DNA from: Polynucleobacter sp. MWH-UH35A
GTDB taxonomy: Bacteria; Pseudomonadota; Gammaproteobacteria; Burkholderiales; Burkholderiaceae
Direction: 5' to 3'
DNA: 64,000 nt
Assembly: GCF_018687075.1 (NCBI RefSeq)
Contig: NZ_CP061285.1
Span: 1,798,001-1,862,000 of the forward strand
Below are positions 1 to 9,929 of the stretch, piece after piece. A program made the translations under genes and the position numbers. Under the pieces are notes generated by a model. The model searched no databases, had not been told where the DNA came from, and saw nothing but the letters and a program-made list of their open reading frames with translations. Numbering within the stretch: the first letter of the stretch is position 1; the number at the start of each line of letters is the position of its first letter.

Positions 1-3000
1 CCACAATGCGGCAACCCGGAAAAATCTGTTCAAACTGATAACCAGCCAACTGGTCGTAACAAGTGCCGCAAGAAACCACCACGGTCTTAATGTCTAAGTA
101 GTTCAGTGTATTGGCAACGCGGTGAAACAAGACGCGGTTATCCGTGATCATCTTCTCTGCTTTGTCAAAATCGCCATTGCCGCGCTGTGGGTAGCCGCAG
201 CAAAGGTAGCCCGGAGGCAATACCGTTTGCACACCTACATTCCACAACATTGCCTGAGTTGCTAAGCCAACCTGAGAGAACAAACGCTCTGAACCGCAAC
301 CCGGGAAATAAAAGACCGCCTCGGTGTCGGCAGAGGTCGTTTTTGGATCACGAATAATCGGCACATAGTTTGCATCTTCAATATCCAACAAAGCACGTGC
401 GGTTTTCTTCGGTAAGTTACCAGGCATCTTCTTATTAACAAAGAAAATCACCTGCTCTTTTACGCTCGGCTTGCCAACCGTTGCGGGCGGGTGCGCTGTT
501 TGTTGTTTTGCGAACTTGCGCAAGACATCATTACCTAAACGCTGCAACTTATAACCCCAACCAATCATGGTCTTGCGCGCCAGATGAATGCTTTCTGGGC
601 TAGTGGCATTCAGGAAAAACATCGATGCTGCCGTGCCAGGATTGAAACGCTGTTGACCCATCTTGCGCAAGAGATTACGCATGTTCATAGTCACATCACC
701 AAAGTCAATCTTGACTGGGCAAGGCGTTAAACACTTGTGACATACAGTGCAGTGCGCAGCGACGTCATCAAACATTTCCCAATGACGAATTGAAACACCG
801 CGACGGGTTTGTTCTTCGTATAAAAAGGCTTCGATCAATAAAGAGGTTGCCAAGATCTTATCGCGTGGACTGTAGAGCAGATTTGCTCGTGGTACGTGCG
901 TTGAGCAAACTGGCTTACATTTTCCACAACGTAAACAATCTTTCACGCTATCAGCAATCGCACCAATATCGCTTTGCTGCATGATGATCGACTCGTGACC
1001 CATCAAGCCAAAGCTTGGTGTGTAAGCCATACCCAGGTCAGCATGCGGCATCAGCTTCCCTTTATTGAAGCGGCCCTCTGGGTCAACACGATTTTTATAA
1101 CTACGGAAGTCTTTGAGTTCGGCCTCAGTTAAATACTCTAATTTAGTGATGCCAATACCATGCTCGCCAGAAATAACACCATCTAAAGAACGAGCTAACT
1201 TCATGATGCGATCAACTGCACGATGTGCATCTTGCAACATCTCGTAATCATCAGAGTTCACAGGAATATTGGTATGTACGTTACCGTCACCAGCATGCAT
1301 ATGTAACGCTACGAATACGCGCTTACGCAAAATGTTTTTATGAATTGCTTCTAATTCAGCCAAGATAGGCTCGAATGCAAGACCGCCAAAGATGATGCGC
1401 AATTCTGAACGAACTTCTTCTTTCCAAGAAGCACGCAAACTGTAATCCTGCAAACGCGGGAAGTAAGTGTCCATCTCGGTGAGCCACTCGGCCCAACGTC
1501 CACGCACCTTAGCAATAAGCTCCAAGGTCTGCTGAACACGATCGCCCAAGATCTCTGCTGTCGGAATTTCATACTCAGCATCACTCTTGCCTAGAGGTAA
1601 TGCACTCTTTTTCAAAAAAGCTTCAAGACCATCGAGTACTTGCAACTTGTTCTTTAGAGAAAGTTCAATATTGATGCGATCAATCCCATCGGTGTACTCA
1701 CCCATGCGCGGCAATGGAATTACGACGTCTTCATTGATCTTAAAGGCATTGGTATGGCGAGCAATAGCCGCTGTGCGAGCACGATCTAACCAGAACTTCT
1801 TACGAGCATCAGCACTTACTGCAACAAACCCTTCGCCCACCCGTAGGTTCGCCATGCGCACTACTTCACTCGTAGCGGCAGCAACAGCTTCTTCATCATC
1901 ACCAGCAATATCGCCAATCAACACCATCTTTGGCAAGCTATTGCGCTTCGATTTTGTTGAATAACCTACCGCACGTAAGTAGCGATCATCTAAGTGCTCA
2001 AGACCTGCCAAAATTGGGCCGCCTTGTTTACTTAAGCCATCTAAATATGCTTTGATCTCGACAATACTTGGAATGGCTTCACGGGCTTGACCAAAAAACT
2101 CTAAGCAAACCGTACGCATGAATTTAGGCATACGATGCAACACCCAAGTTGCGCTCGTAATCAAACCATCACAACCTTCTTTTTGCACACCAGGTAAACC
2201 AGATAAAAATTTATCTGTAACGTCTTTACCCAAACCTTCTTTACGGAAACGTTTCCCTTCAACTTCTAATAATTCTGTTTTCAGAATACGTTGACCAGGC
2301 TCGCTATTACCATCTGACCAAGTCAGTTGAAAACGCACTGTCGCCACATCATGAATTTTCCCCATGTTGTGCTCAAGACGCTCCACCTCCAACCAGTTTC
2401 CTTGCGGATCAACCATACGCCAGCTAGCGAGATTGTCCAAAGCGGTTCCCCAAAGAACAGCTTTCTTACCGCCAGCGTTCATCGCAATATTGCCGCCGAT
2501 GCAACTTGCGTCGGCAGAAGTAGGATCAACGGCAAACACAAGACCAGCATGCTCTGCAGCGTCAGATACGCGACGAGTAACAACGCCGGCACCCGTGAAG
2601 ATCGTTGATACTTCGCGGTCTAGTCCAGGCAGCTTCTTAGACTTCACGCCACCAATGTCTTGTAACTTTTCCGTATTAATTACTGCAGACATGGCATAGA
2701 GTGGAATAGCGCCACCTGTATAACCAGTGCCACCTCCACGAGGAATAATGGTGAGTCCTAATTCAACGCAAGCTTTTACCAAACCAGGAATCTCAGATTC
2801 GTAGTCAGGCTTGAGGACAACGAGTGGAAACTCAACCCGCCAGTCGGTTGCATCAGTCACGTGCGCTGCACGAGACACACCATCAAAACAAATATTGTCA
2901 GAAGCGGTATGACGGCCCAACTCTTTGCGAGCGCGCTTACGAATCACTTCAACTTCTTTAAAACCATTTTCAAAATTTTCAATTGCGCGATAAGCAGCGC

Positions 3001-3364
3001 TCAATAAAATTTCTACCTGGTCAGCAGAATCACCACTGTTGCGCTTTTTGACTTCACCCAAACGATGCCAAAGCGCATCTATTAATTGTTTGCGACGATT
3101 TGGGTTATCGAGCAAGTCATCTTGCAAGAAAGGATTGCGCTGCACCACCCAGATATCGCCCAAGATTTCAAACAACATGCGGGCAGAACGCCCTGTACGG
3201 CGTACACCACGTAAATTATTGAGAACGTGCCATGACTCCTCGCCCAATAGGCGAATTACTATCTCTCGATCGGAAAAAGAGGTGTAGTTGTAGGGAATTT
3301 CGCGGAGACGGGGAGAGCCTGCCTCAGCATCCAGCAACTGGTTTAAAGCCAATGGTGCGTTCAT
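1..3364 (-). CDS. FAD-binding and Fe-S oxidoreductase with DUF3683 N-terminus (D-lactate/glycolate dehydrogenase-like), 3' end beyond window
   Basis: About 1121 codons lie in the window; the C-terminus runs off the left edge. The chosen ATG at 3364 opens [12 protein letters not shown]. The order seen is an N-terminal region matching the DUF3683 type, an FAD-binding PCMH domain with the glycine motif [11 protein letters not shown] near residue 206, then an FAD-oxidase C-terminal region. Next come two iron-sulfur motifs, [12 protein letters not shown] near residue 806 and [12 protein letters not shown] near residue 870, and a CCG-type region with PGCGSERLF and LCCGYPQ near residues 1020-1050. 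Proteins of this build are membrane-associated oxidases of 2-hydroxy acids that pass electrons to quinones. The exact substrate cannot be told from sequence. It is divergent from ilvA across 134 bases in which I see no clear promoter. Confidence 0.85.
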   Translation of the reverse strand, partial: MNAPLALNQLLDAEAGSPRLREIPYNYTSFSDREIVIRLLGEESWHVLNNLRGVRRTGRSARMLFEILGDIWVVQRNPFLQDDLLDNPNRRKQLIDALWHRLGEVKKRNSGDSADQVEILLSAAYRAIENFENGFKEVEVIRKRARKELGRHTASDNICFDGVSRAAHVTDATDWRVEFPLVVLKPDYESEIPGLVKACVELGLTIIPRGGGTGYTGGAIPLYAMSAVINTEKLQDIGGVKSKKLPGLDREVSTIFTGAGVVTRRVSDAAEHAGLVFAVDPTSADASCIGGNIAMNAGGKKAVLWGTALDNLASWRMVDPQGNWLEVERLEHNMGKIHDVATVRFQLTWSDGNSEPGQRILKTELLEVEGKRFRKEGLGKDVTDKFLSGLPGVQKEGCDGLITSATWVLHRMPKFMRTVCLEFFGQAREAIPSIVEIKAYLDGLSKQGGPILAGLEHLDDRYLRAVGYSTKSKRNSLPKMVLIGDIAGDDEEAVAAATSEVVRMANLRVGEGFVAVSADARKKFWLDRARTAAIARHTNAFKINEDVVIPLPRMGEYTDGIDRINIELSLKNKLQVLDGLEAFLKKSALPLGKSDAEYEIPTAEILGDRVQQTLELIAKVRGRWAEWLTEMDTYFPRLQDYSLRASWKEEVRSELRIIFGGLAFEPILAELEAIHKNILRKRVFVALHMHAGDGNVHTNIPVNSDDYEMLQDAHRAVDRIMKLARSLDGVISGEHGIGITKLEYLTEAELKDFRSYKNRVDPEGRFNKGKLMPHADLGMAYTPSFGLMGHESIIMQQSDIGAIADSVKDCLRCGKCKPVCSTHVPRANLLYSPRDKILATSLLIEAFLYEEQTRRGVSIRHWEMFDDVAAHCTVCHKCLTPCPVKIDFGDVTMNMRNLLRKMGQQRFNPGTAASMFFLNATSPESIHLARKTMIGWGYKLQRLGNDVLRKFAKQQTAHPPATVGKPSVKEQVIFFVNKKMPGNLPKKTARALLDIEDANYVPIIRDPKTTSADTEAVFYFPGCGSERLFSQVGLATQAMLWNVGVQTVLPPGYLCCGYPQRGNGDFDKAEKMITDNRVLFHRVANTLNYLDIKTVVVSCGTCYDQLAGYQFEQIFPGCRIV

Positions 3365-3498
3365 AGCGACATATTTGATAAATAAGCATTTTAATTGAGT
3401 GAACTTGATAGTGGCAGGATTCCGAGAAAGTTGCTCTCGAAATGGATAAACCCTTGCAAATCTAAGGGCTTAGGAGCCATCCGTGGTACGCTCATCAG

Positions 3499-5019
3499 AT
3501 GGCAACAAACTATTTAAAGAAAATTTTATCGGCCCGCGTCTATGACGTAGCCAGAGAAACTGAGCTTCAGCTCGCCCCAGAGCTGACAAGGCGCTTGGGC
3601 AACCAGGTCCTACTCAAAAGGGAGGATAACCAACCCGTTTTCTCCTTTAAGCTACGTGGCGCCTATAACAAAATGGCTCATTTGGCCCCAGAAGCCTTAA
3701 AACGTGGGGTTATTGCAGCCTCTGCAGGCAATCATGCTCAAGGCGTAGCCCTGTCGGCAGCCAAAATGAAGTGCAAAGCCGTCATCGTGATGCCAGTAAC
3801 CACCCCCAGCGTCAAAATTGATGCAGTCAAGGCTAGGGGTGGGTCTTGGGTCGAAGTGATTCTTCACGGCGAATCCTATAGCGATGCCTTCAAGCACTCA
3901 GAAATCGTAGGCAAAAAGCGGGGCCTCACTTTTGTCCACCCCTTTGACGACCCCGACGTCATTGCAGGACAAGGGACGATTGCTCATGAAATTTTTACCC
4001 AATACGAAAAACCCATCGATGCAGTGTTTGTCGCTATCGGGGGCGGCGGCTTAATTTCTGGAATTGGTGAATACGTCAAAGCCGTTAGCCCAAAAACAAA
4101 AGTGATCGGTGTACAAGCCTCAGATTCTGATGCGATGAATCAATCACTCAAAGCGAACAAGCTCATTGAAATGAAAGATGTTGGTTTGTTCTCTGACGGC
4201 ACTGCCGTGAAACTCGTTGGCAAAGAGACATTTCGTATTTGCAAAAAAGTAGTAGACGAAATTATCACTGTTGATACAGACGAAATCTGCGCAGCAATTA
4301 ACGATGTTTTTACTGACACTCGCAGCATTCTAGAGCCTGCTGGCGCCCTTGCTATTGCCGGCATGAAGAAGTACGTCGAGAAAAAACGCATCAAAAAGAA
4401 AACCTTAGTGGCTGTGGCTTGTGGGGCGAATATGAACTTTAGCCGCTTGCGCTTTGTCGCTGAGCGTGCAGACGTTGGCGAGTTCCGCGAAGCCGTATTT
4501 GCGGTAACCATTCCTGAAGAGCGCGGCTCCTTCAAACGCTTTTGCGAATTACTCGGTAAACGTAACGTGACTGAGTTTAACTACCGTATTGGCGATCAAA
4601 GCGAAGCACATATTTTTGTGGGCATCAGTACACAAAAAGCAGGTGACAGCGAAACTATTGCAAAGCATTTCCGTAAAGCCAAGTTTGCAACCATTGATCT
4701 GACTCACGATGAGTTAGCTAAATCCCATTTACGTCATATGGTTGGCGGACACTCTGCGCTCGCTAAAGATGAACTGCTCTACCGTTTTGAATTCCCAGAG
4801 CGTCCGGGTGCTTTGATGAAGTTCTTAACTAGCATGGCACCGAACTGGAATATCAGCCTGTTTCATTACCGCAATCATGGGGCTGACTATGGCCGCATCC
4901 TGATTGGTATTCAGGTTCCCAAGAATGAGCAAAAGAAATTCCAAAGCTTCTTGGCTGGCCTGGGCTACCCACATTGGGATGAGACCAACAACCCCGCTTA
5001 TCGCTTGTTCTTAAAATAA
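3499..5019 (+). CDS. ilvA: Threonine ammonia-lyase, biosynthetic
   Basis: This PLP enzyme deaminates threonine to 2-oxobutanoate, the first committed step of isoleucine synthesis. The PLP lysine is K51 in the segment FSFKLRGAYNKM, followed by the phosphate-site motif SAGNHAQGVA and the glycine loop AIGGGGLISG. At 506 residues it has the full biosynthetic length: a catalytic domain to about residue 320, then two ACT-like regulatory domains (about 330-410 and 425-506) that in this family bind isoleucine and valine. The shorter catabolic TdcB type lacks these domains. It stands 28 bases before the 5'-nucleotidase gene and may be cotranscribed with it. Confidence 0.95.
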   Translation: MATNYLKKILSARVYDVARETELQLAPELTRRLGNQVLLKREDNQPVFSFKLRGAYNKMAHLAPEALKRGVIAASAGNHAQGVALSAAKMKCKAVIVMPVTTPSVKIDAVKARGGSWVEVILHGESYSDAFKHSEIVGKKRGLTFVHPFDDPDVIAGQGTIAHEIFTQYEKPIDAVFVAIGGGGLISGIGEYVKAVSPKTKVIGVQASDSDAMNQSLKANKLIEMKDVGLFSDGTAVKLVGKETFRICKKVVDEIITVDTDEICAAINDVFTDTRSILEPAGALAIAGMKKYVEKKRIKKKTLVAVACGANMNFSRLRFVAERADVGEFREAVFAVTIPEERGSFKRFCELLGKRNVTEFNYRIGDQSEAHIFVGISTQKAGDSETIAKHFRKAKFATIDLTHDELAKSHLRHMVGGHSALAKDELLYRFEFPERPGALMKFLTSMAPNWNISLFHYRNHGADYGRILIGIQVPKNEQKKFQSFLAGLGYPHWDETNNPAYRLFLK

Positions 5020-5046
5020 GACGAATACCTAAGACGCAATTCATCT

Positions 5047-5955
5047 ATGTCATACACGCTCACCGGAAAACTTGTTGTCGCGATTTCCTCGCGCGCCCTG
5101 TTTGATTTCGAAGAAGAAAATCGGATCTTTGAATCAACCGATGACAGCGCTTATATGAAATTACAGCTTGAGCGCTTGAGTGAAGCGGCTCAAAAAGGCG
5201 TGGCATTTCCCTTGGTTAAAAAGTTGCTGGCCTTCAATGAAGAGGGTGAACAGCGTGTAGAGGTAGTCATTCTGTCGCGCAATGATCCAGTTAGTGGACT
5301 GCGCGTATTCCGCTCCGCTGAACACCATGGCTTACATTTAGAGCGTGGCGTATTCACAAGAGGCCGACCTCCGTATCACTACCTTCGTTCTCTACATGCC
5401 AATCTCTTTTTGTCTGCCAACGAAGATGATGTGCGCGCAACGATTGACGCAGGCTTTCCAGCAGCGCGTGTATACCCAGAGTCTAGTAAAACTGCCGAGT
5501 CTCACCCTAGTGAAATTCGCATCGCCTTTGACGGAGATGCAGTTCTGTTCTCTGATGAAGCTGAGCAAGTTTTCCAGAAAAAAGGTCTTGAAGCGTTTGT
5601 AGATCACGAGAGCAAGAAAGTCGATATCCCTTTACCTCCAGGGCCATTCAAACCCCTACTGGAGGCCTTACATAGACTACAGCGCACTAGCAGTGAAAAC
5701 GGCATGCGCATTCGTACAGCATTAGTTACGGCGCGCTCTGCACCAGCTCACGAACGCGCCATTCGCACTTTGATGGCATGGGGCATTGATGTAGATGAAG
5801 CCATGTTCTTAGGCGGCCTGTCCAAGAGTGAGTTTTTAAGAGAGTTTGAACCTGACTTCTTCTTTGATGATCAAACTGGTCACTGTCAATCTGCCGCATC
5901 TGTTGCGCCCACCGGTCATGTTGTCTCTGGTGTATCGAACAAACCTAAAAAATAA
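5047..5955 (+). CDS. Cytosolic 5'-nucleotidase, NT5C1-like
   Basis: The 302-residue protein resembles the bacterial relatives of cytosolic 5'-nucleotidase I (the PF06189 type), which hydrolyse nucleoside monophosphates to nucleosides. Family-like segments include LSRNDP near residue 76, FTRGRPPYHYL near 103, FDGDAVLFSDE at 161-171, and FFFDDQTGHC near the C-terminus, which carry the aspartates expected of a HAD-like phosphatase core. The start at 5047 opens MSYTLTGKLVVAIS, so the first strand follows at once. It lies between ilvA and queF on the same strand with short gaps (27 and 29 bases). Substrate preference cannot be read from sequence. Confidence 0.85.
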   Translation: MSYTLTGKLVVAISSRALFDFEEENRIFESTDDSAYMKLQLERLSEAAQKGVAFPLVKKLLAFNEEGEQRVEVVILSRNDPVSGLRVFRSAEHHGLHLERGVFTRGRPPYHYLRSLHANLFLSANEDDVRATIDAGFPAARVYPESSKTAESHPSEIRIAFDGDAVLFSDEAEQVFQKKGLEAFVDHESKKVDIPLPPGPFKPLLEALHRLQRTSSENGMRIRTALVTARSAPAHERAIRTLMAWGIDVDEAMFLGGLSKSEFLREFEPDFFFDDQTGHCQSAASVAPTGHVVSGVSNKPKK

Positions 5956-5984
5956 GCCAATAAGCTATTTAATTCATTATTTCA

Positions 5985-6812
5985 ATGGCAAACATTCCGC
6001 TCGGACAATCTACGCAATACCCAGATCAATACGATCCGACTTTATTGTTTCCAATCCCAAGAGTCGAGAATCGCAAGAAACTTGGTCTTCAAGAGAATCA
6101 AGCGCTACCTTTTGTAGGTGTTGATATTTGGAATGCTTTTGAACTCAGTTGGCTTAATAAAAATGGCAAACCACAGATTGCCTTAGCTGAGTTTCAGATT
6201 CCCGCCGACTCTCCAAACATGATTGAATCCAAATCATTCAAGCTCTATCTCAATAGCCTCAATAGCGCCCGTTTTGAAGACGAGAATGCAGTTAAAGAGC
6301 GGCTCATTACGGATTTATCTGCAGTTGCTGGCAGCAAGATCACCACCAGAATTAACTCAACAGAATCCGCTTCCAAAATTGGAATGCAAGAGATGGGTGG
6401 CGTTTTGATGGACCGCTTAGATATAGAAGTAGATCCAAGCCTGCCAGCAGACCCAAGCTTACTAGGCGTTAACGAATCATTTGGTCCGATTGAGCAGTGC
6501 CTGGTATCGCATCTATTGAAATCCAATTGCCCTGTAACAGGCCAGCCAGACTGGGCAAGCGTGCAAATTCGCTATCAAGGCAGACCCATTCTTGAAGAAG
6601 GTTTATTGCGTTATTTGATCGGCTTTAGAAATCTAGGTGAGTTTCATGAGCACTGTGTAGAAACCATCTTCACCGATATCAAGCGTCAGTGCAAACCAGA
6701 GAAGCTTTCTGTGTATGCGCGATACACAAGACGTGGTGGATTAGATATCAACCCATTTCGCACCGATCATAACTCTCCATGGCCTGAGAATATCAGGCAT
6801 GCAAGACAATAA
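5985..6812 (+). CDS. queF: NADPH-dependent 7-cyano-7-deazaguanine reductase
   Basis: QueF reduces preQ0 to preQ1, the step before insertion of the base into tRNA during queuosine synthesis. The protein has 275 residues, the length of the two-domain (YqcD-like, type II) QueF. The catalytic cysteine C182 and aspartate D189 are in SNCPVTGQPDWA, spaced as in the E. coli enzyme. The NADPH and substrate motif ESKSFKLYLNS is at residues 81-91, and EFHEHCVE follows. No other queuosine genes are in the window. Its stop codon abuts the stop codon of the convergent gene at 6813 without a spacer, so no separate terminator is visible. Confidence 0.95.
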   Translation: MANIPLGQSTQYPDQYDPTLLFPIPRVENRKKLGLQENQALPFVGVDIWNAFELSWLNKNGKPQIALAEFQIPADSPNMIESKSFKLYLNSLNSARFEDENAVKERLITDLSAVAGSKITTRINSTESASKIGMQEMGGVLMDRLDIEVDPSLPADPSLLGVNESFGPIEQCLVSHLLKSNCPVTGQPDWASVQIRYQGRPILEEGLLRYLIGFRNLGEFHEHCVETIFTDIKRQCKPEKLSVYARYTRRGGLDINPFRTDHNSPWPENIRHARQ

Positions 6813-8048
6813 TTACGGCGCTCGAGCCCCCTCTTTCCCAATCGGAGAGTGTCCATAAATTTGTTCCAAGTAGGACTGAACCGCAGGTGCCTGACTAAAG
6901 CAAGCTCTTACGATGACAGGGTTTGATAGCCAACTTGAATCCCCTTTTGCCTCATCCAAAAATGCCTTCATCACAATTGCTGAATCGACATAATCTAAGC
7001 CTGCGCTTTTTAACCTCTCAAATCCGGTAGAACAGGCGCGAGACAGATCCCCGCCCTCCGCTTTAGAAACTTTCTGCAACAAACTTGGAGAGGCATTATT
7101 CAACAACTGCATAAAATTTTGACTGCCTCCAGGGATGGCATGATTCAGGACAAATTGTGGGGAAAGATTTTCTCGCTCAACTAAATTATCAATATTTGAT
7201 ACGGTTGGATAAAACAAGGTTCGAAAGAATTGGAATTCTAATTTCACCGTAAATAACAACTGCTTATCGGCTTTTGAATCCTTTTGCAATTGCGCTATTT
7301 GTTTATCAGTAATGCCGCTTACATTTTGATCCGTTTTATAAACAGAAATTTCTACCGCCTCGATACCTTTACGCAACTCAGCCCAATTAAATGAAACTGG
7401 TACTTTCGCATCAACCATTCCCTGCAAAAGACTATTGGCTCTAGATTGCGTATCAGACACCGCCGATGTTCCCACAGCGGTAGTTACCCCACCAATCGCA
7501 GCAGCAGAACCGCCTGTTGCCACAATCGCTGCCGCACCTAATAGCAATTTAGCCGACCCTATAAAGTCTTTGTTGGAATCATTTGAACTTTTTACATTCA
7601 AAATGAGCGAAAGATTTCCTGGATTGAAAATCGAATAAGCGCTTAAATTAGCCAATGAAACAACTTGGGTGGGAGTGGTGCTCAGGGAAGCGCACTGGGA
7701 GCCACCATCCCGACCATCGAAAGTGGCAATCGGAATCTCCACTTTATCGAGCTTATTCTTAAAACCGTTGGTCACAACTGAAAGCACCAACTGGGTTTTG
7801 TCAGAACCCCAAAAACTTTGGCTCGACATCTGTGTACAACTATTAACGGGTATAACCTCGGATGTAATGGTGAGGTAACCATCATTTCCCCTGCCATCCC
7901 GCAACCAATCCGGCGGCTCACTCTTCTTAAATGAAGGGTTCATATCCGGGAAGAAGAAAGGCGCAGCAATAGCAATTTTTGGCACTATCGCAAATATCGA
8001 AAGAACTGCCAAAAGCAATAGTGAAGTTAATAAGCCCTTTGTACGCAT
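6813..8048 (-). CDS. Unrecognised secreted protein
   Basis: I do not recognise this 411-residue protein. It starts with a basic, hydrophobic signal peptide (MRTKGLLTSLLLLAVLSIFA, then a likely cut after AIA near residue 29), so it is probably exported. The body has two cysteines near residues 73 and 120, which could form a disulfide. A glycine/alanine-rich stretch (LLLGAAAIVATGGSAAAIGG, around residue 170-195) may be a hydrophobic hairpin or linker. Two more cysteines lie near residues 340 and 380. There is no catalytic motif I can name. It stands alone on its strand, convergent with queF. Composition looks like that of its neighbours. Confidence 0.75.
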   Translation of the reverse strand: MRTKGLLTSLLLLAVLSIFAIVPKIAIAAPFFFPDMNPSFKKSEPPDWLRDGRGNDGYLTITSEVIPVNSCTQMSSQSFWGSDKTQLVLSVVTNGFKNKLDKVEIPIATFDGRDGGSQCASLSTTPTQVVSLANLSAYSIFNPGNLSLILNVKSSNDSNKDFIGSAKLLLGAAAIVATGGSAAAIGGVTTAVGTSAVSDTQSRANSLLQGMVDAKVPVSFNWAELRKGIEAVEISVYKTDQNVSGITDKQIAQLQKDSKADKQLLFTVKLEFQFFRTLFYPTVSNIDNLVERENLSPQFVLNHAIPGGSQNFMQLLNNASPSLLQKVSKAEGGDLSRACSTGFERLKSAGLDYVDSAIVMKAFLDEAKGDSSWLSNPVIVRACFSQAPAVQSYLEQIYGHSPIGKEGARAP

Positions 8049-8101
8049 AAGCCTATTTTAAGGCGTTAAATCAACCAAATGCAGAGGCTTCACCCAAAAT
8101 A

Positions 8102-8135
8102 AAACCCCAATAACCATTTAGGCTTATTGGGGTTT
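8102..8135 (-). terminator. Rho-independent terminator of ssb
   Basis: A perfect 12-base inverted repeat, AAACCCCAATAA and TTATTGGGGTTT, encloses a 10-base loop. On the minus strand it lies 36 bases after the ssb stop and is followed by a T-rich run. It also separates ssb from the secreted-protein gene that follows on the same strand. Confidence 0.75.
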
Positions 8136-8171
8136 ATGGTCAATACTATTTACAGTATCAACAAATAACGC

Positions 8172-8627
8172 TTAAAACGGAATATCGTCATCCATTGCGC
8201 CAAGTGATGCCGCGCTTGATGCTGCTGGGGCAGACTGTTCAGCCGGTTTTGAGCGGCTATAGCTTTCACCACCATCACCACTACCACCAACTGGCTTGCC
8301 ACCAAGCATTTGCATAGTTTCTACAACGATCTCTGTGGAATACTTTTCTTGACCACTAGCATCAGTCCATTTGCGTGTACGCAAACGACCTTCAACATAA
8401 ACCTGTGAACCTTTTTTGAGGTACTGACCAGCGATTTCAGCAAGCTTGCCAAAGAATGCAACTCGATGCCATTCTGTGGTTTCTTTCATTTCGCCAGTTT
8501 GTTTGTCTTTGTAGCGATCAGATGTTGCTACTGAAATGTTTGTAACGGCGTCGCCGCTTGGCATGTAACGCGTCTCTGGATCGCGTCCTACGTTACCTAC
8601 GATGATGACCTTATTTACCGAAGCCAT
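8172..8627 (-). CDS. ssb: Single-stranded DNA-binding protein
   Basis: SSB coats single-stranded DNA during replication, repair and recombination. The 151-residue protein has an N-terminal OB fold ([20 protein letters not shown] to about residue 105) with aromatic DNA-contact residues such as W53 and F58. A flexible Gly/Ser/Ala-rich linker leads to the acidic tip MDDDIPF, the partner-binding tail of bacterial SSB. The RBS GGGAGA precedes the ATG. A half-match to a LexA box upstream was not convincing. Confidence 0.96.
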   Translation of the reverse strand: MASVNKVIIVGNVGRDPETRYMPSGDAVTNISVATSDRYKDKQTGEMKETTEWHRVAFFGKLAEIAGQYLKKGSQVYVEGRLRTRKWTDASGQEKYSTEIVVETMQMLGGKPVGGSGDGGESYSRSKPAEQSAPAASSAASLGAMDDDIPF

Positions 8628-8707
8628 GTTGTCTCCCGAAGAAAAATACTGCTGTTATTACTACTAAAAAATAAACTGCTCGCTTTAATTTATAAATGAA
8701 GCTGCGG

Positions 8708-9892
8708 TTATGTCGTTGTGGCTGCATCCTTTGATTCTGTTGCTCTGGTTGGCATTTCACCCATCGACCAAGCAATTATAAGCCAGCAAACTAGGAGAGC
8801 TGCACCCATCGCAAAGACCGATAAATCACCATGGCTATCCATCAAATAACCCCCAATTACCGCCCCTGAAAACAAGCCAATGGATTGCGTAGTGTTGTAG
8901 ACGCCTAATGCAGTACCTTTAGATTCCTTGGCAAAACGCGATACCAAAGAAGGTTGTAAGGCTTCGAGTAAATTAAAGCCGACAAAATAAATCAATAGTG
9001 CCACTGCAATAGAGATAACCGAATTCGCTTGTGTAAATAGTGTTTCAGCAATCAACAATAAAACAATTGCAATCAACAATACTGTTCTTAGTTTCTGCTT
9101 CTTCTCACCATAAATAATTGCGGGCGCCATAAAGACAAATGAGAGCATGACTACCGGCAAATAAATTTCCCAATGAGAAGAGAGCGGCAATCCTGCTTGA
9201 ACCAGCAGTCTTGGAACAACCAAGAACATCGCCACTTGAGTCGCATGCAATACAAAAACGCCGAGATTTAAACGCATTAACTCCGGACGAAGGAAAACTT
9301 CTTGTAATGAGGCTTGTTGAACCTTTGCCTCAGGTTTGCTTGTCGGCAAAACGTAATACGTCACAAACATCGCAATCACACCCAATCCTGCCAGAACGAT
9401 AAAAATTCCACTCAGACTGATCGCACGATAAATTGGAGCAGCAATGACCAAAGACAAGGCAAATGAGAGCGCAATACTGCCGCCGACCAATGCCATGGCT
9501 CGAGTGCGAACCTGCTCACGGGTTAAATCTGCAACCCAGGCTGAAATTGCTGCCGATACTGCGCCAGCACCCATAATTCCGCGGCCAATGGCGATCCAGA
9601 GCAAGTCATCTTTGGCGGCGCAAATTAAGGCCCCAGCTACAAATAAGGAAAGGCCCCATAAAACTACCGGTTTACGGCCAATTTGGTCCGATAAACGGCC
9701 CAAGGGGATATAAAAACAGGCCTGAACAATATTGAAGATTCCGAGGGTCAAACCCACCCAGAGGGCATGCTCACCGCCCGGCAAGCCCCGAGCATGAACG
9801 CTGAAGATGGGCAATAGCAAGAATAGGCCCAGCATACGGAGGCCAAAGATGCCTGCTAAGGCCAGAGTGGAGCGAAGTTCAGAAGGATTCAT
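8708..9892 (-). CDS. Major facilitator superfamily transporter, probable drug-type exporter
   Basis: The 394-residue protein has about twelve hydrophobic segments and the MFS loop 2-3 motif as GRLSDQIGRKPVV near residues 62-74. A motif-C-like stretch, GRGIMGAGAVSAAISAWVAD, in the fifth segment is typical of antiporters in the drug-exporter branch. It is 80 bases upstream of ssb on the same strand and divergent from uvrA, with 37 bases between start codons. Its substrate cannot be inferred. Association with ssb and uvrA is probably only positional. Confidence 0.85.
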   Translation of the reverse strand: MNPSELRSTLALAGIFGLRMLGLFLLLPIFSVHARGLPGGEHALWVGLTLGIFNIVQACFYIPLGRLSDQIGRKPVVLWGLSLFVAGALICAAKDDLLWIAIGRGIMGAGAVSAAISAWVADLTREQVRTRAMALVGGSIALSFALSLVIAAPIYRAISLSGIFIVLAGLGVIAMFVTYYVLPTSKPEAKVQQASLQEVFLRPELMRLNLGVFVLHATQVAMFLVVPRLLVQAGLPLSSHWEIYLPVVMLSFVFMAPAIIYGEKKQKLRTVLLIAIVLLLIAETLFTQANSVISIAVALLIYFVGFNLLEALQPSLVSRFAKESKGTALGVYNTTQSIGLFSGAVIGGYLMDSHGDLSVFAMGAALLVCWLIIAWSMGEMPTRATESKDAATTT

Positions 9893-9929
9893 GGGAAAGA
9901 GCTATATTAACAAGTTACGCTAAAAAATC

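Noticed and set aside
8640..8690. Possible LexA (SOS) box upstream of ssb
   Set aside because: Only one half (CTGT) is present; the second half does not match ACAG at the right spacing. No better box is seen before uvrA.
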